From DATCBF01 sp964401995 (GTDB taxonomy: Bacteria > Actinomycetota > Thermoleophilia > Solirubrobacterales > 70-9): a stretch of 64,000 nucleotides of DNA. The stretch is taken from assembly GCA_964401995.1 (NCBI GenBank), contig CAYOAP010000014.1, positions 1 through 64,000 of the forward strand, given 5' to 3'. The translations under genes and the position numbers were made by a program. Below, in pieces: positions 25,103-34,052 of the stretch; the first letter of the stretch is position 1; every line of letters begins with the position of its first letter. The notes under the pieces were generated by a model, which was not told where the DNA came from, ran no database searches, and was given only the letters and a program-made list of their open reading frames with translations.

Positions 25103-25118
25103 TGTCAATAGAGGTACA
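25103..25118. promoter_or_regulatory. TGTCAA-N4-GGTACA operator motif upstream of tetR at 24.4 kb
   Basis: Third exact copy of the 16-bp motif. Read on the minus strand it gives TGTACC-N4-TTGACA, the TTGACA being a perfect -35 hexamer pointing at the tetR gene, with TAAGCT 18 nt downstream as a possible -10. Operator binding would occlude the promoter. Confidence 0.6.
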
Positions 25119-25138
25119 CGAACACTAGCATTCTCTTT

Positions 25139-25864
25139 TTAAGAACGATCGCGTTTTCCCGTCTGCCTGCGACGTCGGTCTTTGTAAACACGGGCGAAAT
25201 CAAGCAGCTGGGCGCCACGATGGCGGAAGCCCGCGAAGCTGCGGCCGGTCGACCGGTGCTCGAGATCCAGCTCGCGCTCGCCGAGGCGGAATCCGCCGCG
25301 CACCACGTCGACCGTGATCCCGATCTCCATCCCGTAGCCGCCGGCGAAGGGCAGGGCCTCGCGCAGCACCTCGACCCGCAGCGCCCGCTGGCCCGAGATC
25401 GGGGCCGCCGGCTCGGCCCCGCAGAGGCGCTTGATCGCCCAGCCGGCGAAGCCGACGGCGACGCCGAAGCCGCCGCCCACCCGGCGCGAGAAGCAAGCGA
25501 CGGCCAGGTCGCACTCCCCCGCCTCGACCGCGGCGACCAGCGGGGCCAGCTTCGCCGCGGAGGCGCCGAGGTCGCCGTCGCAGAGCAGGACCAGCGAGGG
25601 CGCCGGCTCGGAGCTGAGAGCGGCCTCGGCGGCGGCGGTCATGTTGGCGCCCTTGCCGTGGGGGCGGGCGCGGCTGACGACCTGCGCCCCTGCCTGCATC
25701 GCCAGCTCGGCGGTGCCGTCCTCAGAGGCATCGTCGGCGACCCAGATCGCCGCTCCCGGGAAGGTCGAGCGCAGCGCCGCGACGGTCGATCCGATCCGAT
25801 CCGCCTCGTTGCGAGCGGCGACGATCACGGCGAGCGCGGCGCCCGTCTCTGGTTGAGGTCCCAC
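25139..25864 (-). CDS. Family 2 glycosyltransferase
   Basis: About 241 aa GT2 enzyme (GT-A fold). N-terminal ALAVIVAARNEADRIGSTVAALRS and WVADDASEDGT bind the nucleotide sugar; LLCDGDLGAS is the DxD-like metal motif. The C-terminus has GYGMEIGITVDVVRGGFRLGERELDLEHRSTGR, typical of glucosyl-3-phosphoglycerate-type or dolichol-phosphate-type transferases. GTG at 25864 is chosen because ATG starts at 25888 and 25897 would overlap the divergent biotinyl-carrier gene start. No membrane helices. Acceptor unknown. Confidence 0.82.
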   Translation of the reverse strand: MGPQPETGAALAVIVAARNEADRIGSTVAALRSTFPGAAIWVADDASEDGTAELAMQAGAQVVSRARPHGKGANMTAAAEAALSSEPAPSLVLLCDGDLGASAAKLAPLVAAVEAGECDLAVACFSRRVGGGFGVAVGFAGWAIKRLCGAEPAAPISGQRALRVEVLREALPFAGGYGMEIGITVDVVRGGFRLGERELDLEHRSTGRSFAGFRHRGAQLLDFARVYKDRRRRQTGKRDRS

Positions 25865-25886
25865 GAGAATGATTATTGTGCGCGCC

Positions 25887-26099
25887 ATGGCAGACATCGA
25901 GGCTCACATCACTGGGAACGTGTGGAAAATCGAGGTGGCGGTCGGAGACTCCGTGTCCGACGGCGACACCGTCGTCATCCTCGAGTCGATGAAGATGGAG
26001 ATTCCGGTCGAGGCCGAGGATGACGGGACCGTGAAGGAGATCCGCTGCGAGGAGGGCCAGTCGGTCAGCGAAGGCGACGTCCTCGTAGTGCTCGAGTGA
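25887..26099 (+). CDS. Biotin/lipoyl attachment domain carrier protein
   Basis: 70-aa stand-alone biotinyl domain (MADIEAHITGNVWKIEVAVGD...). The ESMKMEIPV segment carries the biotinylated Lys between two Met, as in acetyl-CoA and propionyl-CoA carboxylase carrier subunits. ATG 25887 is chosen because it starts the first beta strand; an in-frame ATG at 25869 adds six non-conserved residues. The stop overlaps the GTG start of the enoyl-CoA hydratase gene by 4 nt. No carboxylase subunits are adjacent; the biotin genes lie 4-12 kb away. Confidence 0.9.
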   Translation: MADIEAHITGNVWKIEVAVGDSVSDGDTVVILESMKMEIPVEAEDDGTVKEIRCEEGQSVSEGDVLVVLE

Positions 26100-26905
26100 C
26101 GGTCGAGCCGCTCGCCTCCGGCAAGCTGCTGCTCGACCGCCCCGCCGAGGCGGTCGCCCGCCTGACGATCTCCAACCCGGAGCGGCGCAACGCGCTCGAC
26201 CACGAGATCCTTGGCGCGATCGCCGAGGCGCTGCCCCGGCTCGACCACAACATCGAGACCCGCTGCGTGCTGATCACCGGCGCGCCACCGGTCTTCTCCG
26301 CCGGCTACGACATCGCCTCGATCCCGGCCGAGACCTTCGAGCGCGACGCCGAGGCGCTGATCGCCCACCCCTTCCCCGCCGCTCTGGAGGCGATCGCGAA
26401 CCACCCCTGGCCGGTTATCGCGGCGATCAATGGCCACTGCCTCGGCGGCGGCCTGGAGCTGGCGATCACCTGCGACCTGCGGCTCTGCGCGAGCGGGGCC
26501 AAGCTGGGGATGCCGCCGGCCAAGCTCGGCCTCGTCTACGGCCACACCGGCCTGCGCAAGTTCCTCGACACCGTCGGCCTGGCCCGGACCAAGGAGCTGT
26601 TCCTGACCGGGCGCAACTTCGAGGCCGGGCGGGCCGAGGAGATCGGCCTCGTCCACGAGGTCGTGCCGCAGCAGCGGCTGGAGGAGACCGCGGTCGCGCT
26701 GGCCGCCGAGGTGGCCGGCAACGCGCCGATCTCGATGCGCGGCAACAAACACGCGATCGACCTGCTCAGCCACTGTCCGACCCTGACCGACCAACAGGAG
26801 GCGGGCCTGATCGCCCTGCGCGAATCCTGTTTCGCCTCCGAGGACTTCCGCGAGGGCATCACCGCCTTCGCCGAGAAACGCAAGCCGCAGTGGCGCGGGC
26901 GGTAG
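26096..26905 (+). CDS. Enoyl-CoA hydratase/isomerase family protein
   Basis: 269-aa crotonase-fold enzyme. The oxyanion-hole segments are PPVFSAGYDIASI and INGHCLGGGLELAITCDLRL; the downstream active-site region is GMPPAKLGLVYGHTG. In this alignment the Glu used by classical hydratases at the second site is not obvious (PAKLGLVYGHTG), so hydratase versus isomerase or decarboxylase activity is open. GTG start overlaps the carrier-protein stop (GTGA). Overlaps the next gene by 16 nt. Probably part of an acyl-CoA catabolic unit. Confidence 0.87.
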   Translation: MTVEPLASGKLLLDRPAEAVARLTISNPERRNALDHEILGAIAEALPRLDHNIETRCVLITGAPPVFSAGYDIASIPAETFERDAEALIAHPFPAALEAIANHPWPVIAAINGHCLGGGLELAITCDLRLCASGAKLGMPPAKLGLVYGHTGLRKFLDTVGLARTKELFLTGRNFEAGRAEEIGLVHEVVPQQRLEETAVALAAEVAGNAPISMRGNKHAIDLLSHCPTLTDQQEAGLIALRESCFASEDFREGITAFAEKRKPQWRGR

Positions 26906-27534
26906 GCGCAACCGCCAAGAAGCTGGCGGCGACCGACCCGACGATGGCGGCGCTGGTCGAGCGGATCGGCAGGATCGACCTCTCCGAGCGCCTGCGCCGA
27001 CGCAGCGAGGAGCGCCCGGCCGATGCCTACGGAGCACTGCTGCGGGCGATCGTCGGCCAGCAGCTCTCGACCAAAGCGGCGCGCACGATCTACCTGCGGG
27101 TGACCGGCCTCTTCGGCGGCCAGACGCCGGCGCCCGAGCAGCTGCTGGAAGCTTCGGTCGAGGATCTGCGCGGGGCTGGGCTCTCCGGCCGCAAGGTCGA
27201 GTACATCCGCGATCTAGCCGCCCATGTGATCAGCGGCGAGCTGGAGCTGGAGCGGCTCGACGACCTCTCCGACGAGGAGGCGATCGCCGAGCTCGTCGCC
27301 GTCCGCGGCCTCGGCCAGTGGACGGCGGAGATGTTCCTGATCTTCCACCTCGAGCGCCCGGATGTCCTCTCCGGCGGCGACCTCGGCATCCGCAAAGCGA
27401 TCCAGGTCGAGTACGGCCTTGAGGAAATGCCGACCCCGCAGCGGGTGGTCGAGATAGGCGAGCGCTGGAGCCCCTACCGCAGCCTTGCTTCCCTCTATCT
27501 ATGGGAGTCGCTGGCCGCCGTGCCGGGCGGATAG
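26890..27534 (+). CDS. DNA-3-methyladenine glycosylase (AlkA-like, HhH-GPD)
   Basis: 214-aa HhH-GPD base-excision glycosylase. The helix-hairpin-helix and catalytic Asp are in AVRGLGQWTAEMFLIFHLERPDVLSGGDLGIRKA (Asp in the SGGDLG segment). The substrate helix is LLRAIVGQQLSTKAARTIYLRV. It removes alkylated purines from DNA. It lacks the N-terminal AlkA domain, as many actinobacterial members do. GTG start lies 16 nt inside the end of the enoyl-CoA hydratase gene; co-transcription is likely but without evident functional link. Confidence 0.92.
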   Translation: MARAVGATAKKLAATDPTMAALVERIGRIDLSERLRRRSEERPADAYGALLRAIVGQQLSTKAARTIYLRVTGLFGGQTPAPEQLLEASVEDLRGAGLSGRKVEYIRDLAAHVISGELELERLDDLSDEEAIAELVAVRGLGQWTAEMFLIFHLERPDVLSGGDLGIRKAIQVEYGLEEMPTPQRVVEIGERWSPYRSLASLYLWESLAAVPGG

Positions 27535-27582
27535 CGACGCCCGCCGCTCAACACTGACGTTCCTTTGACCGACAATAGGCGC

Positions 27583-29085
27583 ATGAGACTTCGTTTCTGG
27601 CTAGGACTCGCCGCTGTCTCCCTGATCGCTGTCGGCTCGATCGCCGCGGCCCTGGCAGTCCGCGGCAACGATGTCGACAACTTTCATCGGGTACAGAGCG
27701 AAGAGGCGATCCGAGCGGCGCACCAGACCGACGCCGTCACCGGGCTCTCGGTCGGGCAGCTGGCCAGCGCGGTCGCCTTCTACCGCTCGACGGGCCAGGT
27801 CAGCGCGCATAAGTTCGACCTGATCGCCAGGCCCCTGCTCGGCCGGGGGGCATTGATCGGCACCGCCTTCGTGCAGAAAGTCCCGGCCTCCGAACGCCGC
27901 AGCTTCGAACGCGAGCAGGGCTTCCCGATCATCGAACTGGGGCCGGGCGGGAAGCCGCAGCGGGCGGGCCAGCGGCCCGCTTACTTCCCGGTGGTCGACG
28001 CCGCCGCCGCCGAAAACGAAGCCGGCGCCTCTCCTCCTCTTGGCTACGACATCGGCTCGGACCCACTGCGCTCGCTCTACATGAACCGCGCCGGCCGCAC
28101 CGGCAAGCCGACGGCGACGCCAGTCCACCCGTTGCTGATCGGGCCCCTCGGCATCAACGTCTACCGCCCCGTCTACCGCGACCGGGCGCCGACGGCGACT
28201 GTGGCGGAGCGGCGGGCGGCCCTGGTCGGGTACGCGGCCGGCGCCTTCCGAGTCCGCGACCTGGCGGCGGCCGCGTCTTCTGCGGTGGCGCCTGCGGTCG
28301 AGGTGCAGTTTCAGGAACAGGGCACGACGATCTCTGGGCCCGCCGGGGACCTCGAAGATCCGGCCTCCTCGGCGGTCAGGGTCGCTGACCGCACCTGGCT
28401 GCTGGTGATCCGCGACCCCAACCGCCCCGACGTCAGCCTGCCACTGCTAATCGCCGTCTTCGGCGTCATGCTGGCCGCCCTGCTGGGGGCGCTGATCATT
28501 ATCTGGAGCCGCAAAGAGCGGATGCAGGAGCTGCAGCGGCTGGCCCACCAGGATTCGCTGACCGGGCTGAAGAACCGCCGCCGCTTCGATGAAGACTTCG
28601 CCACCGAGATGGCGCGCTGCCGGCGCGAAAAACACAGCAGCGCCCTGCTCCTGCTCGACCTCGACAACTTCAAGGACGTCAACGACTCGCTCGGCCACGC
28701 CGGCGGCGACCGCACGATCGAAGAAGTCGCCGGCGTGCTGCGTTCGCGGATGCGCGAGACCGACGTGCTGGCCCGCCTCGGCGGTGACGAGTTCGCGATC
28801 ATCCTCCCTCGCTGCAGCGTCTCCGAAGCATCGGTCGTGGCCGAGACGATCTGCGCCGCGATCCGCAACCACGTTCCCCAGGAAGGGCTGCCGCCGATCA
28901 CGGGCAGCGTCGGGATCGCGATCTTCGGCGAAACCGGGACCAGCCTCGACGCGGTGCGGACCGAGGCGGACTCGGCGCTCTATGCGGCCAAGGACGCGGG
29001 GCGTGACGCGGTCAGGGTCTTCAACCCAATCGCCGACGTAGGTCCAGCACCCGCTGGGCCGAATGCTGGAAATCCTCCCGACTGA
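27583..29085 (+). CDS. Membrane diguanylate cyclase with CHASE-type sensor
   Basis: 500 aa. Domains in order: N-terminal TM helix (LGLAAVSLIAVGSIAAALAV), an extracytoplasmic CHASE-like domain (~30-280, with GRGALIGTAFVQKVP and ISPLGINVYRPVYRD-like strands), a second TM helix (LLIAVFGVMLAALLGALIIIW), and a GGDEF domain. The catalytic motif is ARLGGDEFAII, with RETD exactly five residues before GGDEF, an intact I-site for product inhibition. It makes cyclic di-GMP from two GTP. ATG 27583 is preferred to an in-frame TTG at 27565. Its 3' end overlaps the convergent GH3 gene by 65 nt. Confidence 0.93.
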   Translation: MRLRFWLGLAAVSLIAVGSIAAALAVRGNDVDNFHRVQSEEAIRAAHQTDAVTGLSVGQLASAVAFYRSTGQVSAHKFDLIARPLLGRGALIGTAFVQKVPASERRSFEREQGFPIIELGPGGKPQRAGQRPAYFPVVDAAAAENEAGASPPLGYDIGSDPLRSLYMNRAGRTGKPTATPVHPLLIGPLGINVYRPVYRDRAPTATVAERRAALVGYAAGAFRVRDLAAAASSAVAPAVEVQFQEQGTTISGPAGDLEDPASSAVRVADRTWLLVIRDPNRPDVSLPLLIAVFGVMLAALLGALIIIWSRKERMQELQRLAHQDSLTGLKNRRRFDEDFATEMARCRREKHSSALLLLDLDNFKDVNDSLGHAGGDRTIEEVAGVLRSRMRETDVLARLGGDEFAIILPRCSVSEASVVAETICAAIRNHVPQEGLPPITGSVGIAIFGETGTSLDAVRTEADSALYAAKDAGRDAVRVFNPIADVGPAPAGPNAGNPPD

Positions 29086-30130
29086 GGGCGCCACTGCGTA
29101 GCTGCGCCAGCAGCGCTCGCCGCGCCTTCGCCGCCGCGTCGAAATCTGTGAACAGGAGCAGGTCGGTGCCCGCCCGCGCCGCCGCCACGCCGGCCTTGGC
29201 CGGGCCGCCGAAGGCCTTGACCGAGGCTGCTTCCAGGGCATCGGTGATCGAGACGCCCTGGAAGCCGATCCGGTTGCGCAGCTCGCCGGTGGCGATCGGG
29301 CGTGACAAGGCCGCGGGCTGATCGGAGAAGGCCGGGTAGATCGCGGTGCTCAGCATCACGATCTCGCCGCCGAATTCGGCGAAGGGCCGGTAGGGCGCCT
29401 CGTCGACTTCGCGCAGGGTCTGCGCCGGCAGGCCGATCCGCTGCACGGCGAAGTCGGTGTTGACCTTTGCCGCCCCAAGCCCGGGGAAGTGCTTGGCGGT
29501 GGCAGCCACGGCTCCCTGCTGCAGGGCTTCGGCGAAGGGGATCGCGGTGTCGGCGACCTGCTGGGCGCTGCTGCCGAAGCCGCGTTCAGTTTCGGCGATC
29601 GTCCCGCCCGGGCGCGGCACGTCGAGCACCGGGGCGAGGTTGACGTTGACCCCGATGTTGCGCAGGTTGGCGGCGGTGCGGGCGCCCTGTTCGCGGCTGA
29701 AGGCGGCGCCGCGGGCGCCCATCTGCTGCGCCGACACGGTCGGCGCGCCGTCGATCCGCTTGACCAGCCCTCCCTCCTGGTCGACCATGATCAGCAGCGG
29801 GTCGCGCAACGAGGGTGGGCGGTGGATCGCCTGCAGGCTGGCGATCAGGCGGCGATCGGCGGCGCGGCTCGGCAGGTTGCCGGCGAAGAGGATGACGCCC
29901 GCCAGCTGCCCTTCCCGGATCGCCTGCTTGACCGGCGCCGGCGCCGTCGTGCCGGAGAAGCCGGCGACGATCCGCTCGCCGGCGAGCTGGGGCAACGGCA
30001 GCGTGCTGGCGACTTCGACCCGCGGCGTGGGGCCATCGCCGAGCGCCGCGCCGAAAGCGAAGGCGGCGATCGCCATGCCGCCGAGGGCCACGAGCGCCAG
30101 CCGCCTTCGCCAGAGGGTCGATCGGACCAT
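29021..30130 (-). CDS. Exported GH3-family glycosidase (NagZ-like)
   Basis: 369 aa with an N-terminal signal/anchor helix (LALVALGGMAIAAFAFGAALG). The GH3 N-terminal barrel is recognised from LAGVILFAGNLPSR, LIMVDQEGGLVKRI, NVNLAPVLDVPRPGG, AVAATAKHFPGLGAAKVNTD and GVSITDALEA (catalytic Asp). The KHFPG-type loop is that of beta-N-acetylglucosaminidases, although the second His found in NagZ (KHFPGHG) is Leu here. Likely acts on muropeptides or surface glycans. Tail-to-tail overlap of 65 nt with the GGDEF gene. Confidence 0.9.
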   Translation of the reverse strand: MVRSTLWRRRLALVALGGMAIAAFAFGAALGDGPTPRVEVASTLPLPQLAGERIVAGFSGTTAPAPVKQAIREGQLAGVILFAGNLPSRAADRRLIASLQAIHRPPSLRDPLLIMVDQEGGLVKRIDGAPTVSAQQMGARGAAFSREQGARTAANLRNIGVNVNLAPVLDVPRPGGTIAETERGFGSSAQQVADTAIPFAEALQQGAVAATAKHFPGLGAAKVNTDFAVQRIGLPAQTLREVDEAPYRPFAEFGGEIVMLSTAIYPAFSDQPAALSRPIATGELRNRIGFQGVSITDALEAASVKAFGGPAKAGVAAARAGTDLLLFTDFDAAAKARRALLAQLRSGALSREDFQHSAQRVLDLRRRLG

Positions 30131-30236
30131 GCGCTGATGCTACGACGAGCACTGCCGGGGCGCAGGCGACGCCTGGCCAGCCGTCCGGCCTGGCTCCTAG
30201 CCTTGCGGCCAATTCACTCCCCCGGAAGGGACTCGC

Positions 30237-31357
30237 ATGCCACCGCTCATTACCTTCGACGAAGCCCTCGCCCTCGGCGAGCTGACCGACCACCAGGAGA
30301 TCGGCGATCTGATCGAGCGGGCCTGGAAGGTTCGCCGCGAGAACTTCGGCGACTCGACCGACATGTGCTCGCTAGTCAACGCCAAGTCGGGCGGCTGCGC
30401 CGAGGACTGCGGCTTCTGCGCCCAGTCGCGCTACGCCGAGTCCGATACGCCGATGCACGCGATGATGGAGCCGGAGCAGATCCTCGAGCACGCGCGCGCC
30501 GCCGAGGCCGCCGGCGCCCACCGCTTCTGCATGGTGACCCAGGGGCAGGGCCTCTCCAAACGCGACTTCCAGAAGATCCTCGAGGGGACGCGGCTGGTCG
30601 CCGAGAAGACCAACCTCAAGCGCTGCGCCTCGATCGGCCACATGTCGGCCGACCGCGCCAAAGCGCTGCGCGAGGCCGGGGTGCAGCGGGTCCACCACAA
30701 CGTCGAGTCGGCCCGCTCCCACTACCCGGAAGTCTCAAGCACAGTCCGCTACGAGGGCCGGCTGCGGACGATCCGCGCGGTCAAGGAGGCTGGGCTTGAG
30801 ACCTGCGTCGGCGGCATCCTCAACCTCGGTGAGAGCCGACGGCAGCGGGTCGAGATGGCATTCGAGCTCTCCGACCTGAACCCGACCTCGGTCCCGATCA
30901 ACCTGCTCAACCCGCGCGAGGGGACCAAGTTCGGCGAGCGCCCGCTGATGGACGCCTGGGAGGTCGTCAAGTGGGTGGCGATCTTCCGCCTGATCATCCC
31001 CGGGGCGCTGTTCCGGCTCTGCGGCGGCCGGGTAGAGAACCTCGGCGACCTGCAGCCGCTGGCGGTCAAGGCGGGGCTGAACGGAGTGATGATGGGCAAC
31101 TTCCTGACCACGCTCGGGGCCGAGCCCGAGGACGACCGGGCAATGTTCGAGGAGCTGGGATTGAACGTCGCCCGCCAGGCGGACAACGGCGCCAACCCGC
31201 GTCCGGACAACCGCTCCGGCTGGCTCGACGGCGAGACGCCTTCGACCCCGATCGATGAGCTGATCGACCACCAGGACGAGGCCAACTTCTGGGACCCGTC
31301 GACCCAGCTACGCGTCATAAAGAAGACGAAGAAGCCTCCCCCCTACCCGCAGGCGGC

Positions 31358-31361
<4 letters not shown>
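30237..31361 (+). CDS. bioB: Biotin synthase
   Basis: 374-aa radical-SAM enzyme inserting sulfur into dethiobiotin. The [4Fe-4S] triad is in GGCAEDCGFCAQS (CxxxCxxC); HNVESARSHYPEVSSTVRY and CVGGILNLGESRRQRVEMAFEL match BioB. The [2Fe-2S] ligands and Arg in LFRLCGGRVENLG (the usual SxGR/CGGR region) are present. First gene of bioB-bioF-bioD; its stop overlaps the bioF start by 4 nt (ATGA). The C-terminal ~50 residues after DNGANPRPDN are an extension beyond many BioBs. Confidence 0.97.
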
Positions 31362-32554
<1,193 letters not shown>

Positions 32555-32559
32555 GCGCC

Positions 32560-33267
32560 GTGCGCGGCATCTTCGTAACCGGCACCGGCACCGAGGTCGG
32601 CAAGACCGTCGTGGCGGCGGCCATCGCCCACACCCTGGCGGCGTCGGGCAAGAAGGTCGCAGTTTTCAAGCCAGCGGTCACGGGCCTCGACGAAACCGCC
32701 GCCGACGGGCCTAAAACGGGAGATATAGACCCGTTTGAGGCCCATCGGCTGGCGGATCACGAGTTGCTGCGACTTGCGGCGGGGTCGGCACAGAGCGACG
32801 AGGAGATTGCGCCTTACCGCTACGGGCCGCCTGCTTCCCCGCACCTCGCCGCGGAGCTGGCTGGGGAGGAGATCGAGCCTGCTCGCCTGCTCGCCGCGGC
32901 CGAGGCCGCGGCGGCTTCCGCCGATGTCCTGGTCTGCGAGGGCGTTGGCGGCCTGCTGGTGCCGCTTGCGCCGGGTTGCCTGGTGCGCGACCTCGCGGTC
33001 GAGCTGGCGCTGCCGCTGGTGATCGCCGCCTCTCCGAGCCTTGGCACGATCAACCACACCCTGCTGACGATCGAGGCCGCCCGCGCCGCCAAGCTTGATG
33101 TCGCGTCGGTGATCCTCACCCCCTGGCCAACGCAGCCGAGCCAGGTCGAAGAATCCAACCGCGAGACGATCGCGGCGCTGGGTGAGGTCGAGGTGCAAAC
33201 CCTGCCGCCCCTGAACCTGAGCCGCCCGGCAACCTGGCCGCCGATGGGCCTATTTCCCACGATATAG
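32560..33267 (+). CDS. bioD: Dethiobiotin synthetase with one internal and one terminal palindromic element
   Basis: 235-aa ATP-dependent carboxylase-ligase. P-loop GTGTEVGKTVVAAA, substrate Lys in VFKPAVTG, and EGVGGLLVPL are intact. Two copies of the 49-nt element have altered the gene. Copy B (32701-32749) encodes ADGPKTGDIDPFEAHR inside the loop after KPAVTGLDETA, lengthening it by about 17 residues compared with other BioDs. Copy C (33240-33288) encodes the last residues and the stop (PMGLFPTI, then TAG). Start GTG 32560. Activity is plausible, since the catalytic residues lie outside the inserts. Confidence 0.94.
   Translation: MRGIFVTGTGTEVGKTVVAAAIAHTLAASGKKVAVFKPAVTGLDETAADGPKTGDIDPFEAHRLADHELLRLAAGSAQSDEEIAPYRYGPPASPHLAAELAGEEIEPARLLAAAEAAAASADVLVCEGVGGLLVPLAPGCLVRDLAVELALPLVIAASPSLGTINHTLLTIEAARAAKLDVASVILTPWPTQPSQVEESNRETIAALGEVEVQTLPPLNLSRPATWPPMGLFPTI
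32701..32749. repeat. 49-nt palindromic element, copy B, inside bioD
   Basis: Arms GCCGACGGGCC (32701-32711) and GGCCCATCGGC (32739-32749) pair with one mismatch. The inner arms AAACGGG (32714-32720) and CCCGTTT (32730-32736) pair perfectly around AGATATAGA. Total 49 nt with the same 11-10-7-10-11 layout as copies A, C and D. The interior resembles copy D. Read through in frame by bioD. Confidence 0.9.
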
Positions 33268-33288
33268 GTGGGTTTTCGGCCCGTCGAC
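33240..33288. repeat. 49-nt palindromic element, copy C, at the bioD 3' end
   Basis: Arms GCCGATGGGCC (33240-33250) and GGCCCGTCGAC (33278-33288), two mismatches from perfect. The interior differs from copy A at one position. The ATATAG in its centre provides the bioD stop codon. It sits between bioD and the convergent yaaA gene (stop at 33294), where the hairpin could also act as a bidirectional terminator. Confidence 0.88.
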
Positions 33289-33293
33289 GGCAG

Positions 33294-34040
33294 TTAGACG
33301 ATCACGTCGAGGACGCTCTCGCCTAGCTCGACCTTGAAGCCCGCTGCGCGCGCGACCGCGGCAGCCGCCTCCGGGTCGGCAGGGGCCTTCTTGGCCAGCA
33401 GCAGCGCCCGGGCGACTTCGCCCCGCACCGCCTTCGCCATGTGGGAGACGGCCTTGCGCTCGCCCTCGACCTCGGTGAAGGCGCGCACGGACAGCAGGGT
33501 CGCCTGCTTCGGCTTCCAGGCCGCGGCGTAGGCGCCCGAGCGCATGTCGATCACGAGGTCGCCGGGATTGTCCGGCAGGGCCTGGGACAGAGATTTGCGC
33601 CAGAAGGCCGAGAGCGGTCCGATCCTTTTCAGCCGCGCTTTGGCCGAGAGGCGGTAATAGGGAATCCGGTCCCCAGGGCGGACGAAGCCCCAGAGGGCAC
33701 TGGCAATCAGCACCTGCGCGGCAGCCCGACGCCGCGCCGCTGGCGGCAGCTCCGGCAGGCCAAGGTGGTCATAGAGGACGCCGGAGTAGACCTCCGATGC
33801 CGGCGCCGCGGGCGCTCCCCGCAGGGCAGCGTCGACCGCGATCTCCCCCGCCTGCCCCGGCGAGATCGCCAGCATCTCCAGCGCTTTCCTGGTCGAGGCC
33901 TTCGGCAGCCGCTCGAGCGCATCCAGCAGGCGCGCCCTGCGCTCGCCAAGCGCCTCGGCAAAGGCCAGCGAGTCGAGGTCGAGCGGGTCGCCGCTCTCCG
34001 GGGCTGACTTGCCCTCGGAGGGCGGCAACAGGATCAGCAT
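33294..34040 (-). CDS. yaaA: YaaA-family peroxide stress protein (UPF0246)
   Basis: 248 aa. MLILLPPSEGKSAPESGDPLDLDSL is the hallmark N-terminus (PPSEGK) of YaaA/DUF328; further matches are YSGVLYDHLGL, LIASALWGFVRPGDRIPYYRLSAK, DMRSGAYAAAWKP and AVSHMAKAVRGEVARAL. E. coli YaaA limits intracellular iron and oxidative DNA damage and has DNA-binding ability. It lies 12 nt after the MFS gene on the same strand. Length normal. Confidence 0.93.
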   Translation of the reverse strand: MLILLPPSEGKSAPESGDPLDLDSLAFAEALGERRARLLDALERLPKASTRKALEMLAISPGQAGEIAVDAALRGAPAAPASEVYSGVLYDHLGLPELPPAARRRAAAQVLIASALWGFVRPGDRIPYYRLSAKARLKRIGPLSAFWRKSLSQALPDNPGDLVIDMRSGAYAAAWKPKQATLLSVRAFTEVEGERKAVSHMAKAVRGEVARALLLAKKAPADPEAAAAVARAAGFKVELGESVLDVIV

Positions 34041-34052
34041 TGGCGCGCGAGC

